A DNA stretch of 64,000 nt from Devosia sp. Root413D1 (GTDB taxonomy: Bacteria; Pseudomonadota; Alphaproteobacteria; Rhizobiales; Devosiaceae): NCBI RefSeq assembly GCF_001425235.1, contig NZ_LMEA01000011.1:865523-929522 (forward strand), in the 5' to 3' direction. The notes under the pieces were generated by a model. It was not told the DNA's origin, did not search any database, and saw only the letters and a program-made list of their open reading frames with translations. The translations under genes were made by a program, and so were the position numbers. Below are positions 25,605 through 35,097 of this stretch, piece after piece. Numbering within the stretch: position 1 is the stretch's first letter; each line of letters begins with the position of its first letter.

Positions 25605-26921
25605 ATGGCAGCAGAGCTAATGCCGGACGAGGCATCGCGCGCGACCGCGCGCGGCTGGTACGCCGTCACCATCCTTTGCCTCGCGCTGCTGGTGTCGTTC
25701 ACCGATCGGCTGGTGATCAACCTGGTCGTCGATCCGATCCGCGCCGAGCTCGGCCTCACGGACTTCCAGATCAGCCTGCTGCAGGGCGCCGGCTTTGCCG
25801 TGATCTTTGCACTGGCGGGCCTCCCCAGTGGCCGGCTCGCCGATCGGGTCAACCGGCGCAACGTCATCGTCGCGGGGATCTCCCTGTGGTCGGCGGCGAC
25901 GATCTGCTGTGGGCTGGCCGGCGATTTCTGGAGCTTCTTCATCGCGCGCGTCGGGGTGGGCCTCGGCGAAGCGGCGCTGATCCCGGCGGCCTCGTCACTG
26001 ATCATCGACTGCTTTTCGGCCCGTCGGCGCGGCACGGCACTCGGCATCTTCTCGCTCGGGGCAACCTTCGGCACCGGCACGGCGCTGTTCGTCGGCGGGG
26101 TGCTGCTGAGCTGGAGTGCCGCCGGCTGGTTCGACGGCGTGCCGCTGATCGGTGGGCTGGCGCCCTGGCGGCAGCTGTTCGTGCTGGTGGGGATCCCCGG
26201 TTTTGCGCTGCTGCCGCTGCTGCTGCTGATCCGCGAACCGCGGCGTGGGCATAGTTCGGGGCTGCTGCCGCTTGGGGCGGTGGCGCGCCAGCTCGTGGCC
26301 GACAATGGCGCGGTGCTGCGCGTCTGCCTCGTCAAAGGGGCGCTCGGCATCGGCGACTACGCGCTGATTTCCTGGTTGCCGACGCTGCTACAACGTTCGC
26401 ATGGCATGACGCCACTCGAGGCCGGCGGGCTCGTCGCGCTGTCGATCACCACTGGCGGCGTCATCGCCTCGGTGGCCGGTGGAGCGCTCTCCGATTGGTT
26501 CGCGCGGCGCTGGGGTATGCCGGCCCGCGTCGTGCTGCTGCTCGGCTGCTACGGCCTGACGCTGGTCGGCGCCGCGGCGATGTTCCTTGCCGGCAGCGGG
26601 CAACATGCGGCGCTCGCCTTCGGCATCTGGGCGCTCGGCTCGATCAGCGGCTACGTGATCGGCCATGTGGTGATGCAGGAAGGGGTGCCCAACGAGATGC
26701 GCGCCACCACCATCGCCCTGTCGCTGACCATCACCGCGCTGCTCGGCATCGGCCTGGGTCCGACGCTGGTGCCGCTGGTGGCCGGACAGCTCTTTGCCGG
26801 CGGGCTGCAGGCGGCGATGGCCAGCGTCGCCCTGGTCGCGGCGCTCTTGGCGCTGCTGATCGTGTGGCCCTCGATCCGGCGGGGGCTGCTGTATCTGCGG
26901 GCGGAGCGGGTGGCGGCCTGA
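25605..26921 (+). CDS. MFS transporter (spinster-like)
   Basis: 438 aa, twelve hydrophobic segments. Marks: D-R-L-V-I-N-L-V-V-D-P-I-R in helix 1, Q-G-A-G-F-A-V-I-F, the loop G-R-L-A-D-R-V-N-R-R-N between helices 2 and 3, R-V-G-V-G-L-G-E-A-A-L-I-P in helix 4, and A-L-S-D-W-F-A-R-R in the second half. Substrate not predictable. The ATG at 25605 follows GGAGGG. It converges with the large regulator gene. Confidence 0.9.
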   Translation: MAAELMPDEASRATARGWYAVTILCLALLVSFTDRLVINLVVDPIRAELGLTDFQISLLQGAGFAVIFALAGLPSGRLADRVNRRNVIVAGISLWSAATICCGLAGDFWSFFIARVGVGLGEAALIPAASSLIIDCFSARRRGTALGIFSLGATFGTGTALFVGGVLLSWSAAGWFDGVPLIGGLAPWRQLFVLVGIPGFALLPLLLLIREPRRGHSSGLLPLGAVARQLVADNGAVLRVCLVKGALGIGDYALISWLPTLLQRSHGMTPLEAGGLVALSITTGGVIASVAGGALSDWFARRWGMPARVVLLLGCYGLTLVGAAAMFLAGSGQHAALAFGIWALGSISGYVIGHVVMQEGVPNEMRATTIALSLTITALLGIGLGPTLVPLVAGQLFAGGLQAAMASVALVAALLALLIVWPSIRRGLLYLRAERVAA

Positions 26922-26934
26922 AGCGAGCGGGGCT

Positions 26935-29784
26935 TTACCCCAACTCGCCAGCCACCAGCAGCCGGGCCCGCTGCACGTCTCCCGTGCCAAACCCCTCGGT
27001 GAAGCGGCCGAGCGTTGCGGCGAGTCCTGCCTCGGCGGCGGCGTCGCCGCCATGCAATCGGGTGAGCTTGACGAGGCTGGTGGCGGCGCGGAGTTCCCAG
27101 CCGAGCGCGTAGTCCCGCCGCGCCAGCTCGATCGCCTGCCGGTACAGCTCGGCGGCGCTCTCCCAGAGGTCGGGGGACTGGAAGCGGATGACGTTGCCCT
27201 TGATCCTCAGGATTTCGGGGATGCCGACGACCTGGCCGGTATCGCGGCAGATGGCGAGCGCCTCGTCGATGGCGGCGAGGCCGGCTTCGAGGTCGCCTTG
27301 CCGGGCCAGCGCCTCGCCAAAATTGGTGAGGTAGTTGGGGTAGCGCATGCGAAAGCCGCCGTCGCGCACTTCGGCGAGCGTATCGCGAAACGCACCCAGA
27401 TCGATCGGGCGGCTGGTGTAGAGATCGAGGCGCGCCCCGCCGCCGGCGGCCATGGCTCGCCAGATCGTCAACCCGTGACGCGTCGCGTGATCGATGCCGC
27501 GCTGGAGAAAATGGCGCGCCCCGACATAGTCCCGGACATACATTGCGATGATCAGCGAGCCGTGCAGCAATGCCGAGCAGAGCGACACTGCGTAGTTGGA
27601 GGCTTCGGCATCAGCGAGCTGCTGCCGCGCCGTTTGAACCGCCTGGTCGGGGAAGCCCTGCAGCCACATCACCGTCGCCAACGCGCCGCGCGCGATGAGC
27701 CGCTGGTCGAACTCGAAGCGCATGGCGTCGGGGCGCTGGCCGGCAGCGAAGGGTTTGTGGGCGATGCCCTCGAGGCGGTGGCGCGCCGCGCCGAGCGCCC
27801 CCAGCCAGTGCAGCGCCGAGCCGGCCTGGGCGTCGGCATCGCCGGCCGCCGCCTGCTGGCCCTGGCCTTCGATCGCGCGGATGCGTTCCGACACGGCCAT
27901 GGCGGCGCGGGAATCGCCGGTCCAGAGCTCATATTCGGAGAGCCCGCGCAGGCATTCGAGCTGCAGGCTGGTGTCGCCCAGTTCCTCGGCGAGGCCAAGC
28001 GCCCGGCTCAACGCGGCCTTCACCGCGAGCAGCGGTCCGCGCGAGTGCAGCAGCGTCGCGCCCAGCGTCAGGTTGAGCAGCAGCTCGTCGCGCGAGCTGC
28101 GATAGGGTGCCAGCCGCGGCTCGAGCGCGCGCTCGACGGCGATGCGGATTTCCTCAATCAGCGACAGCTGCTTGCCGAACGGGATCGCCGCAACGGTCAG
28201 CCGCACGCCCAGGCTGCGGGTCGCCGAACTGTCAAAGGTCCAGCGCAAGGCGGCGCGGATATCGTCCACCTTGCCGGCATAGCGGGTGAGCCAATCGGTG
28301 CGCGACAGCCGCTCGATATCGGCCTCGGCGGCGCTGAGCAGAACGATGCAGTGTTCGGCGAGGCGGCGGCGCACCACGTCGATCTCGCCGCTCTCGGCGA
28401 GCTTTTCGAGCGCATAGGCGCGGGTGGAATCGAGCTGGCGATATGCGATGGCACTGTCATGCACCTCGGCCGTCACCAGCGATTTGGCGACGAGTCGGCC
28501 AAGATCGCGCGTCACCACCGGCCGGTCGACGTCGATGGCGATGCCGCAGGCGGAATTGAGGCTGAAGCTGGCTTGAAACACCGATAGTCGGCGCATCAGC
28601 TTTTGCTCGGAAGCCGAGAGCAGGTGATAGCTCCAGTCGATGGTGGCGAGTAGGGTGCGATGCCGTTCGGGGCCGCCGCGCCGCCCCTCCAGCAAGCTGA
28701 ACCGATCTTCAAGCGCCTGCAGCACGCCGGTGACACCGAGCGCCTCGACATGCGGCGCGGCGAGTTCGATGGCGAGGGCGAGGCCATCGAGCCGGCGGCA
28801 GATTTCGGCGGCGATGGGCGCGTCGCTGTCGGTGAGCGCAAAGGCTTCGTTGCCATCGACGGCGCGATCGACGAACAGCTGGATGGCCGGAAAGTCCAGC
28901 GCCTCGGCGGCGGTGAGCGGCGCCGCGGTGGGAGCAGCGAGGCCGGGCAGACGGCGCACCCGCTCACCCTGGACGCGCAAGGGCTCGCGGCTGGTGGCGA
29001 GAATGGCAGTACCGACGCTTTCAGCGAGGATGCGATCGGCCACGGCCGCAACGCCATCGACGAGGTGCTCGCAGCTGTCGAGCAGCAGCAGCAGGTCGCG
29101 CTCGCGCAGATATTGGCACAAGGCTTCGAGCATGTTGGCCGAGTGGGCGCTCAATCCGATGGCGGTGGCGATGGCATTGGGGATGAGCAGCGGGTCGACC
29201 AGCGGCGACAGATCAACCAGCCAGACACCGTCACGGTGCCGCGCCAGCTCGCCTTCCCCCACGGCCAGCGCCACCGTGGTTTTGCCGATGCCACCGGGGC
29301 CGACCAGCGACACCAGGCGCGCCTCGGCGAGATCGCGATGCGTCGCCTCGATCACCGCGCGGCGCCCGACGATGCGGGTGGTGGGGGTCGGCAGGTTGCT
29401 CGTCCGCGTGACGGCGCCGGGCAGCGCGCCGGCGTCGGAGGCTGCCTCGGAAACGACGGCAGCGACGAAGCGGTAGCCGCGGCCGATGACGGTGGCGACG
29501 TATTGCGCCCCGTCCGGCGCATCGCCCAGGGCGCGGCGCAGCGCGTTCATGTTGACCTTAAGGTTGCTCTCCTCGACGAACAGTGTCGGCCAGACCAGCG
29601 CCATCAGCTCGCGCTTGCCGACCACCTCATCCGAGCGCGCGACCAGCACAGCGAGAATATCGAAGGCGCGGCTGCCGATCCGTACCGGCACCCCGTCGCG
29701 CAGCAGCAGGCGCCGCTGCGGCAGCAGCCGAAACGGTCCGAACCTGTAAGTCCGGTCAGCCTTGCCTCGTGGACTATCGCCCAT
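26935..29784 (-). CDS. Winged-helix regulator with NTPase and TPR-like domain
   Basis: 949 aa. Residues 13-110 are an OmpR/PhoB-type winged helix (L-L-R-D-G-V-P-V, E-L-M-A-L-V-W-P, G-R-G-Y-R-F-V-A). Residues about 138-420 are an NB-ARC-like ATPase with Walker A G-P-G-G-I-G-K-T-T (162-170), Walker B-like L-L-L-L-D-S-C-E-H-L and T-S-R-E-P-L. The remaining 500 residues are helical and TPR-like. This is a one-component ATP-switched activator of the SARP/AfsR-like type, with unknown ligand. GAGGG stands before the ATG. It is divergent from the AraC-hydrolase-MFS unit. Confidence 0.9.
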   Translation of the reverse strand: MGDSPRGKADRTYRFGPFRLLPQRRLLLRDGVPVRIGSRAFDILAVLVARSDEVVGKRELMALVWPTLFVEESNLKVNMNALRRALGDAPDGAQYVATVIGRGYRFVAAVVSEAASDAGALPGAVTRTSNLPTPTTRIVGRRAVIEATHRDLAEARLVSLVGPGGIGKTTVALAVGEGELARHRDGVWLVDLSPLVDPLLIPNAIATAIGLSAHSANMLEALCQYLRERDLLLLLDSCEHLVDGVAAVADRILAESVGTAILATSREPLRVQGERVRRLPGLAAPTAAPLTAAEALDFPAIQLFVDRAVDGNEAFALTDSDAPIAAEICRRLDGLALAIELAAPHVEALGVTGVLQALEDRFSLLEGRRGGPERHRTLLATIDWSYHLLSASEQKLMRRLSVFQASFSLNSACGIAIDVDRPVVTRDLGRLVAKSLVTAEVHDSAIAYRQLDSTRAYALEKLAESGEIDVVRRRLAEHCIVLLSAAEADIERLSRTDWLTRYAGKVDDIRAALRWTFDSSATRSLGVRLTVAAIPFGKQLSLIEEIRIAVERALEPRLAPYRSSRDELLLNLTLGATLLHSRGPLLAVKAALSRALGLAEELGDTSLQLECLRGLSEYELWTGDSRAAMAVSERIRAIEGQGQQAAAGDADAQAGSALHWLGALGAARHRLEGIAHKPFAAGQRPDAMRFEFDQRLIARGALATVMWLQGFPDQAVQTARQQLADAEASNYAVSLCSALLHGSLIIAMYVRDYVGARHFLQRGIDHATRHGLTIWRAMAAGGGARLDLYTSRPIDLGAFRDTLAEVRDGGFRMRYPNYLTNFGEALARQGDLEAGLAAIDEALAICRDTGQVVGIPEILRIKGNVIRFQSPDLWESAAELYRQAIELARRDYALGWELRAATSLVKLTRLHGGDAAAEAGLAATLGRFTEGFGTGDVQRARLLVAGELG

Positions 29785-29913
29785 CGCGTACCCTCGCCCC
29801 CCAGGCGCCACCCCCGGGCGAACCTGCGTTCGGCGCCGAATTAACCGCGCTTAACTCGCCCACGCGGGGGACATGAGCAAAGTTGCGGCGTTCGTTCAAG
29901 CGAGGCGGATCGC

Positions 29914-30819
29914 GTGCCCATGACATCGTCCCCTGAGACCGCAGCGCCGCCGCCGGGCAGCAACAGGCTCACCGGCATGGCGAGTTGGACGGGGCTGCAG
30001 GTCGAGCATCGGCAGATCGGGCCGGGGTCCCATCGCTGCGATCGGCCCGAAATGACCGAACTCGCCTATATCCTTTCGGGCCGCTCGCGCATCCGGCGGC
30101 ACGCCGATGGGCCGTTGCAGGAAGGGCTGGCGCTGCCCGGCACCAGCTGGTTGACGCCCTCGGGCACCGCGGAAAAGCTGCTCGAATTCGATGGCGAGGT
30201 CGAATGCCTGATCCTCTACCTGCCGGCAAAGCTGCTCGAGGATAGCGCGCTGCGTGACCACGACATCGATCCGGGCCAGGCGGAGATCGCCTATGCCGGC
30301 GGCTTTGCCGACCCGACGCTGTCGCAGATCGGCCTTGCCCTCCGCGACCTGATCGAGCGGCCAAGCCAGCCGGTCGATCGGCTGTTCGCCGATGGCTTGC
30401 GCACCGCGCTCGCCGCCCACCTCGTCGGCAACTACCGGGCCGATCGCTGGCAGCCGGCGGAGCGCCAGCCTACGCTCGAGCCGCGGCGGTTGAGGCGCGT
30501 GCTCGACTATATCGAGGCGCGGCTCAGCGAGGCCATTTCGCTCGACGACCTGGCGAGCCAAGCCTGCCTCAGCCCGTTCCACTTCGCCCGGCTGTTCCGC
30601 CGGGCCACGGGCCTGGCGCCGCACCAATACCTGACCGAGCGGCGCATCCGCGGCGCCCAGCAGCTGATCGTCGGCGGCGGCACTTCGCTGGCCGAAGTTG
30701 CGCTCGACAGCGGCTTTGGCTCACAGGCCAGTTTCTGCCGGGCGTTTCGCAAGGCGACCGGCGTCAGCCCCACCGCCTATCGCGACCTCCACCGCCGCCG
30801 GCCGGTGCTGGAGAGCTGA
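29914..30819 (+). CDS. AraC family transcriptional regulator
   Basis: About 301 aa. The N-terminal half is a cupin-like sensing region; the C-terminal 100 residues are the double helix-turn-helix: I-S-L-D-D-L-A-S-Q-A-C-L-S-P-F-H-F-A-R-L-F-R with G-L-A-P-H-Q-Y, then L-A-E-V-A-L-D-S-G-F-G-S-Q-A-S-F-C-R-A-F-R. The GTG at 29914 has GAGG eight bases upstream; an ATG two codons later is the alternative. A 16-codon frame beginning 29873 overlaps the start. It probably controls the hydrolase and MFS genes downstream on the same strand. Confidence 0.92.
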   Translation: MPMTSSPETAAPPPGSNRLTGMASWTGLQVEHRQIGPGSHRCDRPEMTELAYILSGRSRIRRHADGPLQEGLALPGTSWLTPSGTAEKLLEFDGEVECLILYLPAKLLEDSALRDHDIDPGQAEIAYAGGFADPTLSQIGLALRDLIERPSQPVDRLFADGLRTALAAHLVGNYRADRWQPAERQPTLEPRRLRRVLDYIEARLSEAISLDDLASQACLSPFHFARLFRRATGLAPHQYLTERRIRGAQQLIVGGGTSLAEVALDSGFGSQASFCRAFRKATGVSPTAYRDLHRRRPVLES

Positions 30820-30929
30820 ACGGCAATTTCGGTCAATAGCTCGGCAAGAACCGGAAATATCGAAGGACAGGTCTCTGCTCAGCTGAGGGTGTCGCAGCAA
30901 GCGGCAAATCGAAGCCAGGGAGAGTTTCC

Positions 30930-31688
30930 ATGTCGATCAAGACTGCCGTCGCCGCCGCTGCGTTTGGCGCCGCCATCATGGTGCCTGCCGTACACGCGGC
31001 TGATAATCTCAGCGTCGTGCTGGTGCACGGCGCCTGGGCCAACGGTTCCAGCTGGTCCGAGCTGGTGCCGCTGCTGCAACAGCGCGGCCTCCACGTTATC
31101 GCCGTGCACAACCCTGCCTCCTCGTTCGAGGCCGATGTCGCCGCCACCCGGCGGGTCATCGACGATCAGCCGGGCGAGGTGATCCTTGTCGGCCATTCCT
31201 ATGGCGGCGCGGTCATCACCGAGGCGGGCAACAGCGACAAGGTGGTCGGGCTGGTCTATGTCGCCGCCTTCGCGCCCGAGGTCGGCCAATCGGTCAACGC
31301 CATCGTCAGCGCGGCGCCCGAGCCGCCGCCGTGGCAGGGCGAGATCCATGCCGACGCGCAGGGCTGGCTCACCTGGTCGGCCGCCGGCATGGCCAAGTAT
31401 TTCGCGCCCGACATCGCCCCCGAAGCCGCGGCGCTGCTCGCCGCTACCCAGGCGCCGCTGTTCTCGGGTGCCTTCGACGGACAGGTGACCGCCGCCGCGT
31501 TCAGCAGCAAGCCCAGTTGGTACGTGATCGCCGACAACGACCAGATCATCCCGCCCGGGCTGCAGCAGATGTTCGCCGACACCATGAAGGCGACGAGTGT
31601 GCATGTGGCGTCGAGCCATGTGCCGATGCTGTCTCACCCGCAGGTGGTGGCAGACGCCATCCTCGCGGCGGTGGCTGGCGCCCAGTAG
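30930..31688 (+). CDS. Secreted alpha/beta hydrolase
   Basis: 252 aa with a signal peptide (residues 1-23, V-H-A before A24). The fold is clear: V-V-L-V-H-G-A-W-A-N-G-S-S-W, nucleophile elbow G-H-S-Y-G-G, acid in A-D-N-D-Q-I-I-P, His in S-S-H-V-P-M-L-S-H. Esterase-like, acting in the periplasm. It lies between an AraC regulator and an MFS exporter, suggesting a detoxification or small-ester module. Confidence 0.9.
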   Translation: MSIKTAVAAAAFGAAIMVPAVHAADNLSVVLVHGAWANGSSWSELVPLLQQRGLHVIAVHNPASSFEADVAATRRVIDDQPGEVILVGHSYGGAVITEAGNSDKVVGLVYVAAFAPEVGQSVNAIVSAAPEPPPWQGEIHADAQGWLTWSAAGMAKYFAPDIAPEAAALLAATQAPLFSGAFDGQVTAAAFSSKPSWYVIADNDQIIPPGLQQMFADTMKATSVHVASSHVPMLSHPQVVADAILAAVAGAQ

Positions 31689-31764
31689 CGCGCGGCGCCC
31701 CGGCCGGCGACATCGCCTCCCCCCGGTATCGCCGGCCATCCTCCACCAAGTCAGGAGCACCAAA

Positions 31765-32991
31765 GTGTCCGTCATCGATGACGCCGGCCCCGCCATCGCG
31801 GTGGCTGCACCCCCTGCCCGCCGCCGGCTGAGCTTGCTGGCGCTGGCGCTCGGCACGTTCTCAATCGGCACCACCGAGTTCGCCAGCATGGGAATGATCC
31901 AGCTGTTCTCGGCCGAACTCGGCATCGACATTCCGTTGGCCACTCACGCCATCACTGCCTATGCGGTGGGCGTGGTGATCGGTGCGCCGGCTTTGACGCT
32001 GGTGGCAGCCCGTCTCAATCGGCGCACCCTGCTTCTGGCGCTGATCTGCATCTTCGTCATCGGCAACGTGCTCTCGGCAATCGCGAGCAACCTCGAGCTG
32101 TTCATCGCCGCCCGCTTCATCACCGGCTTGCCGCAAGGCGCCTATTTCGGCGCCGGGGCGCTTGTCGCCTCCCATGTGGTAGGCGCCGGCCATGCCGGGC
32201 GAGCCTTTGCCATCGTCATGGCTGGGTTGACCGTCGCCACCATTTTCGGTTCGCCGATTGCGACCTTTCTCGGCCAGAGCATCGGTTGGCGGCAGACCTA
32301 TCTCGCCATCGCCGCCCTGGGCGGCGTGTCGCTCCTGTCGCTGTGGCTGCACGTGCCGCGCAGCGCGGCGCTCAACGGCGCTTCGGTGGTGCACGAGCTG
32401 CATGGGCTGGCAAAGCCCAAGGTGTGGTTGATGATGGGGGTGGCGGCGCTCGGCATTTCCAGCATTTTTGCCGTCTATACCTTCATCGGTCCGTTCGTCA
32501 CCGACCTGTTGCTGCTGTCGCCGCAGACCATCCCGCTGGCACTGGGGTTGTTCGGCATCGGCATGATGCTGGGCAACCTTTATGGCGGGCGCCTGGCCGA
32601 TCGCTACCCCGATCGCGGTATCGTCGCCGGCTACGGCGTCACCCTCGCCGTCCTGGTCGCCATGGGAGTTTTCGGCGGCACCGCCTGGGTGCTGTTCGCT
32701 GGCCTGTTCGGCGTCGGCGCGGCGATGATGGCCGCCATCCCGACCATCCAGGTCCGCCTCGTCGCCCTCGCACCGGAATCGCCGACGCTGATGGGCGCGA
32801 TGAACCTCGCTTCGCTCAACGTGGCCAATGCCCTGGGCGCCTGGGCTGGCGGCATGACCATCGGAGCCGGCTTTGGCCTCTTGTCCACCATCTGGGCCGG
32901 CTTCGCCCTCACCGTCACGGGGCTGCTGCTGTTCATCGCGACCATGGTTCGACGAGCCCCACACACCCGACGCCAGTCTCGACTGGGCTAG
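31765..32991 (+). CDS. MFS efflux transporter (AraJ/sugar-efflux type)
   Basis: 408 aa, twelve membrane segments. The opening G-T-F-S-I-G-T-T-E-F-A-S-M-G and the T-G-L-P-Q-G-A-Y-F-G-A-G-A block are typical of the AraJ/YdhP/arabinose-efflux subgroup of drug:proton antiporters. The start is GTG 31765 with AGGAG seven bases upstream; further upstream the frame is not MFS-like. Follows the secreted hydrolase by 76 bases, likely the same transcript. Confidence 0.92.
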   Translation: MSVIDDAGPAIAVAAPPARRRLSLLALALGTFSIGTTEFASMGMIQLFSAELGIDIPLATHAITAYAVGVVIGAPALTLVAARLNRRTLLLALICIFVIGNVLSAIASNLELFIAARFITGLPQGAYFGAGALVASHVVGAGHAGRAFAIVMAGLTVATIFGSPIATFLGQSIGWRQTYLAIAALGGVSLLSLWLHVPRSAALNGASVVHELHGLAKPKVWLMMGVAALGISSIFAVYTFIGPFVTDLLLLSPQTIPLALGLFGIGMMLGNLYGGRLADRYPDRGIVAGYGVTLAVLVAMGVFGGTAWVLFAGLFGVGAAMMAAIPTIQVRLVALAPESPTLMGAMNLASLNVANALGAWAGGMTIGAGFGLLSTIWAGFALTVTGLLLFIATMVRRAPHTRRQSRLG

Positions 32992-33017
32992 CGCTCGCTT
33001 CGAGACGGGCCGCTCGT

Positions 33018-33066
33018 GGCGCATTGCAACCTGCTTCGGAGGACCGCTCTTGGCCCAAAGTGGACG
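33018..33066. repeat. Dispersed 49-base repeat, copy B
   Basis: Reads GGCGCATTGCAACCTGCTTC onward to GGACCGCTCTTGGCCCAAAG and TGGACG, matching the copy at 25119-25165 with a few substitutions and a 2-base length change. Both lie in intergenic DNA. Confidence 0.55.
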
Positions 33067-33113
33067 TTATCGTCGCGAGGTGCTCGGCTTGAAAGTGGCG
33101 GGCGGTCTGGGAG

Positions 33114-33683
33114 TCACTGGCGCGACCTGGCATAGGTCGATCGAAGTTTGGTGGCTTCGAACACGTAGTAGCCCCCGATCTCGTTGACCCGACAGCCGCC
33201 GAAGATCGCGCCGAGCTTGTTGCGGTACCAGTCGCGTCTCTTCGTGACCATCCACATCGTCCCACCCAGGACCAAGCGGTTGAAGCCCTTCTCGATGAAG
33301 TGTTTCGGAACGGAGAAATCGACATGGTAGGGCGGGTTCGAGATGATCTTGGTGAACCCACTCTCCCGCGTGCCCCTTAAGCCATCTGACAACCCCACCG
33401 TCACATTGGGTACGCCATTGGCATCCGCGTTGCGGCGGGCGATCGCCACAGCGGTCGGATCGTTGTCGACCATGAGCACTTGCGCGGGCGAAACGTGGTG
33501 GGCCGCCAGGATGCCCACGAGGCCATAGCCGCACCCGAGGTCGAGAACCTTGTCTTTTGGATCGAACGTGATCAGCGAGAGCATCGCCAGTGTACCAGCA
33601 TCCGCCCATTGCGGAGAAAAGAGGCCAGGTTCCGTCTGCAGTCGCAGCGTCACCGCGCCGATAGTCACTACCAACATCGTCAT
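33114..33683 (-). CDS. Class I SAM-dependent methyltransferase (RsmC/MTS-like)
   Basis: 189 aa. Motif I is V-L-D-L-G-C-G-Y-G-L-V-G, the acidic loop V-D-N-D-P-T-A-V-A, and motif IV S-N-P-P-Y-H, the N-P-P-Y signature of N6-adenine and N2-guanine methyltransferases of the MTS family. The short length resembles the catalytic half of rRNA guanine-N2 methyltransferases. rRNA as target is an inference. Confidence 0.88.
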   Translation of the reverse strand: MTMLVVTIGAVTLRLQTEPGLFSPQWADAGTLAMLSLITFDPKDKVLDLGCGYGLVGILAAHHVSPAQVLMVDNDPTAVAIARRNADANGVPNVTVGLSDGLRGTRESGFTKIISNPPYHVDFSVPKHFIEKGFNRLVLGGTMWMVTKRRDWYRNKLGAIFGGCRVNEIGGYYVFEATKLRSTYARSRQ

Positions 33684-33829
33684 CCCCTCAAATGGTTTTT
33701 GAGTGGGACCAGTGTTTCCGAGGGGAGGCTGTCGGTTCGCGGCCGCGGCTCGCCGCGCCGCCTACAGCGGAACGCAGCGAGGTCGCGGCATTCACGACCC
33801 GCCCGTTTGGGGCGTGGCGTGAAAATGCG

Positions 33830-33961
33830 CTAACGCAGACGCTTGGCCCAAGCCAAGAGAGAGCTCAGCACCTTGCCGAATACCGATCCGTGATCGATGG
33901 CAAAGCCCGCAATTATTGCGATTGAAGCAGCGAGTCCAACCCAGAGAACGATCTGATCCAT
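33830..33961 (-). CDS. Small single-pass membrane protein, 43 aa
   Basis: Begins M-D-Q-I-V-L-W-V-G-L, with one hydrophobic helix (about residues 4-23) followed by an amphipathic, basic C-terminal helix ending K-R-L-R. A strong GGAGG stands six bases before the ATG. This supports translation. No family recognised. Confidence 0.6.
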   Translation of the reverse strand: MDQIVLWVGLAASIAIIAGFAIDHGSVFGKVLSSLLAWAKRLR

Positions 33962-34286
33962 AGCGGCCTCCGTACCGAATCCAGGGCGAGCAAAAGCGCT
34001 CGCTCGCCTGGCGGCGGAGGGGTGGCTGGGATCAGTAGGCTCTCATTGAGTGCTCCGGATGCGAAGAATTCGCGACGGCAAGATGCCCCGGGCTGAGCCC
34101 TGAATCAAGAACGCACGCGACGCTATGCGAGACAGACCCCATGCGTGGCATGGCGAAACCGAAGGTGTGCTGAACCGGCACTCCAGCCGTTGAGGGTTGG
34201 ACCTCCGCTTCTGGCGCGAAGCGGTCCTCGGCCGGTGTCGCCTCATGGCCCGAAGCGGACGGTCGACGTTGGTAGCACCAAGATGA
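33962..34286. other. Intergenic stretch, no gene
   Basis: No supported ORF. Around 34213-34265 are fragments resembling the dispersed repeat (GGCGCGAAGCGGTCCTCGGC, GGCCCGAAGCGGACG), suggesting decayed copies. Confidence 0.4.
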
Positions 34287-34826
34287 CTAGAGGTTGTCCT
34301 CAACGGGCATAGCGCGGTCGATTGAGGCGAGGAACGCGCCAATCTCCGCCCGCGACTTCAGCCGGTAAACCTGCTTCGCTGCCGCCATGTCACCAACGAG
34401 CTGCCTGTACCGCGGCGTCAAAGCACGATGGCATCGCAACAGCACGCCATAGCTGCTCATCGTGCTGCGCCACAACGGACTGTTCTGCGGCCACCCCTCC
34501 GGCGCGACATAGAGTCCCTTGATCAGGCGCTTGGTCACCCACCAGTAATGCGTGACGAGGGGCAGATCGATGTGGATGAGCGTATCGGCTACGGCGAACC
34601 GCTCCCAGGCGGTCTCGACACTGCCGAAGCCATCGATGATCCAGGTATCTCGACGCAGCAACTCAGCGTGTGCCTTGAGGAACGCCTCGTGCGGGACTGC
34701 AACACCGCCGGCCCCGTATTGCATCTTATCCAATACGTGCAGCGGTAACCGCGTGATCTCGGCCAGGCGTTTGGCGAGCGTAGACTTTCCCCCACCTGCA
34801 TTCCCGAATATCGCAACTCTTTTCAT
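34287..34826 (-). CDS. P-loop kinase (adenylate-kinase/topology-modulation-like)
   Basis: 179 aa. The start M-K-R-V-A-I-F-G-N-A-G-G-G-K-S-T-L-A-K-R-L-A carries Walker A; L-P-L-H-V-L-D-K and W-I-I-D-G-F follow, then an R-x4-R-like arginine region (T-K-R-L-I-K-G). This matches the small AAA-type proteins annotated as DNA topology modulation protein FlaR, which are probably nucleotide kinases of unknown substrate. The ATG at 34826 is where homology begins. Confidence 0.85.
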   Translation of the reverse strand: MKRVAIFGNAGGGKSTLAKRLAEITRLPLHVLDKMQYGAGGVAVPHEAFLKAHAELLRRDTWIIDGFGSVETAWERFAVADTLIHIDLPLVTHYWWVTKRLIKGLYVAPEGWPQNSPLWRSTMSSYGVLLRCHRALTPRYRQLVGDMAAAKQVYRLKSRAEIGAFLASIDRAMPVEDNL

Positions 34827-35097
34827 GGCTGCCCCGGCCGCACGTCTCCAACGACCATAGTGCGACCGGTAGGAAGCGGGAAGGCGCAGCCCGAATGGCC
34901 GCCTCTGGCGCGAAGCGGACGCTCGCAGCGAAACCCGGCGGGCCAACGGTGCTGGGAAATCCGCATCTATGGGTACAACCGCAACATCGCGTGGCGACTG
35001 AGAGACATCTGAGACGCATCCCAACGTTCACCAGCGGAGGCAGTGAATGACTGGTTCCGACCCCGGCGCACAGTATGGCGTCCGCCGTCGCTGCTGT

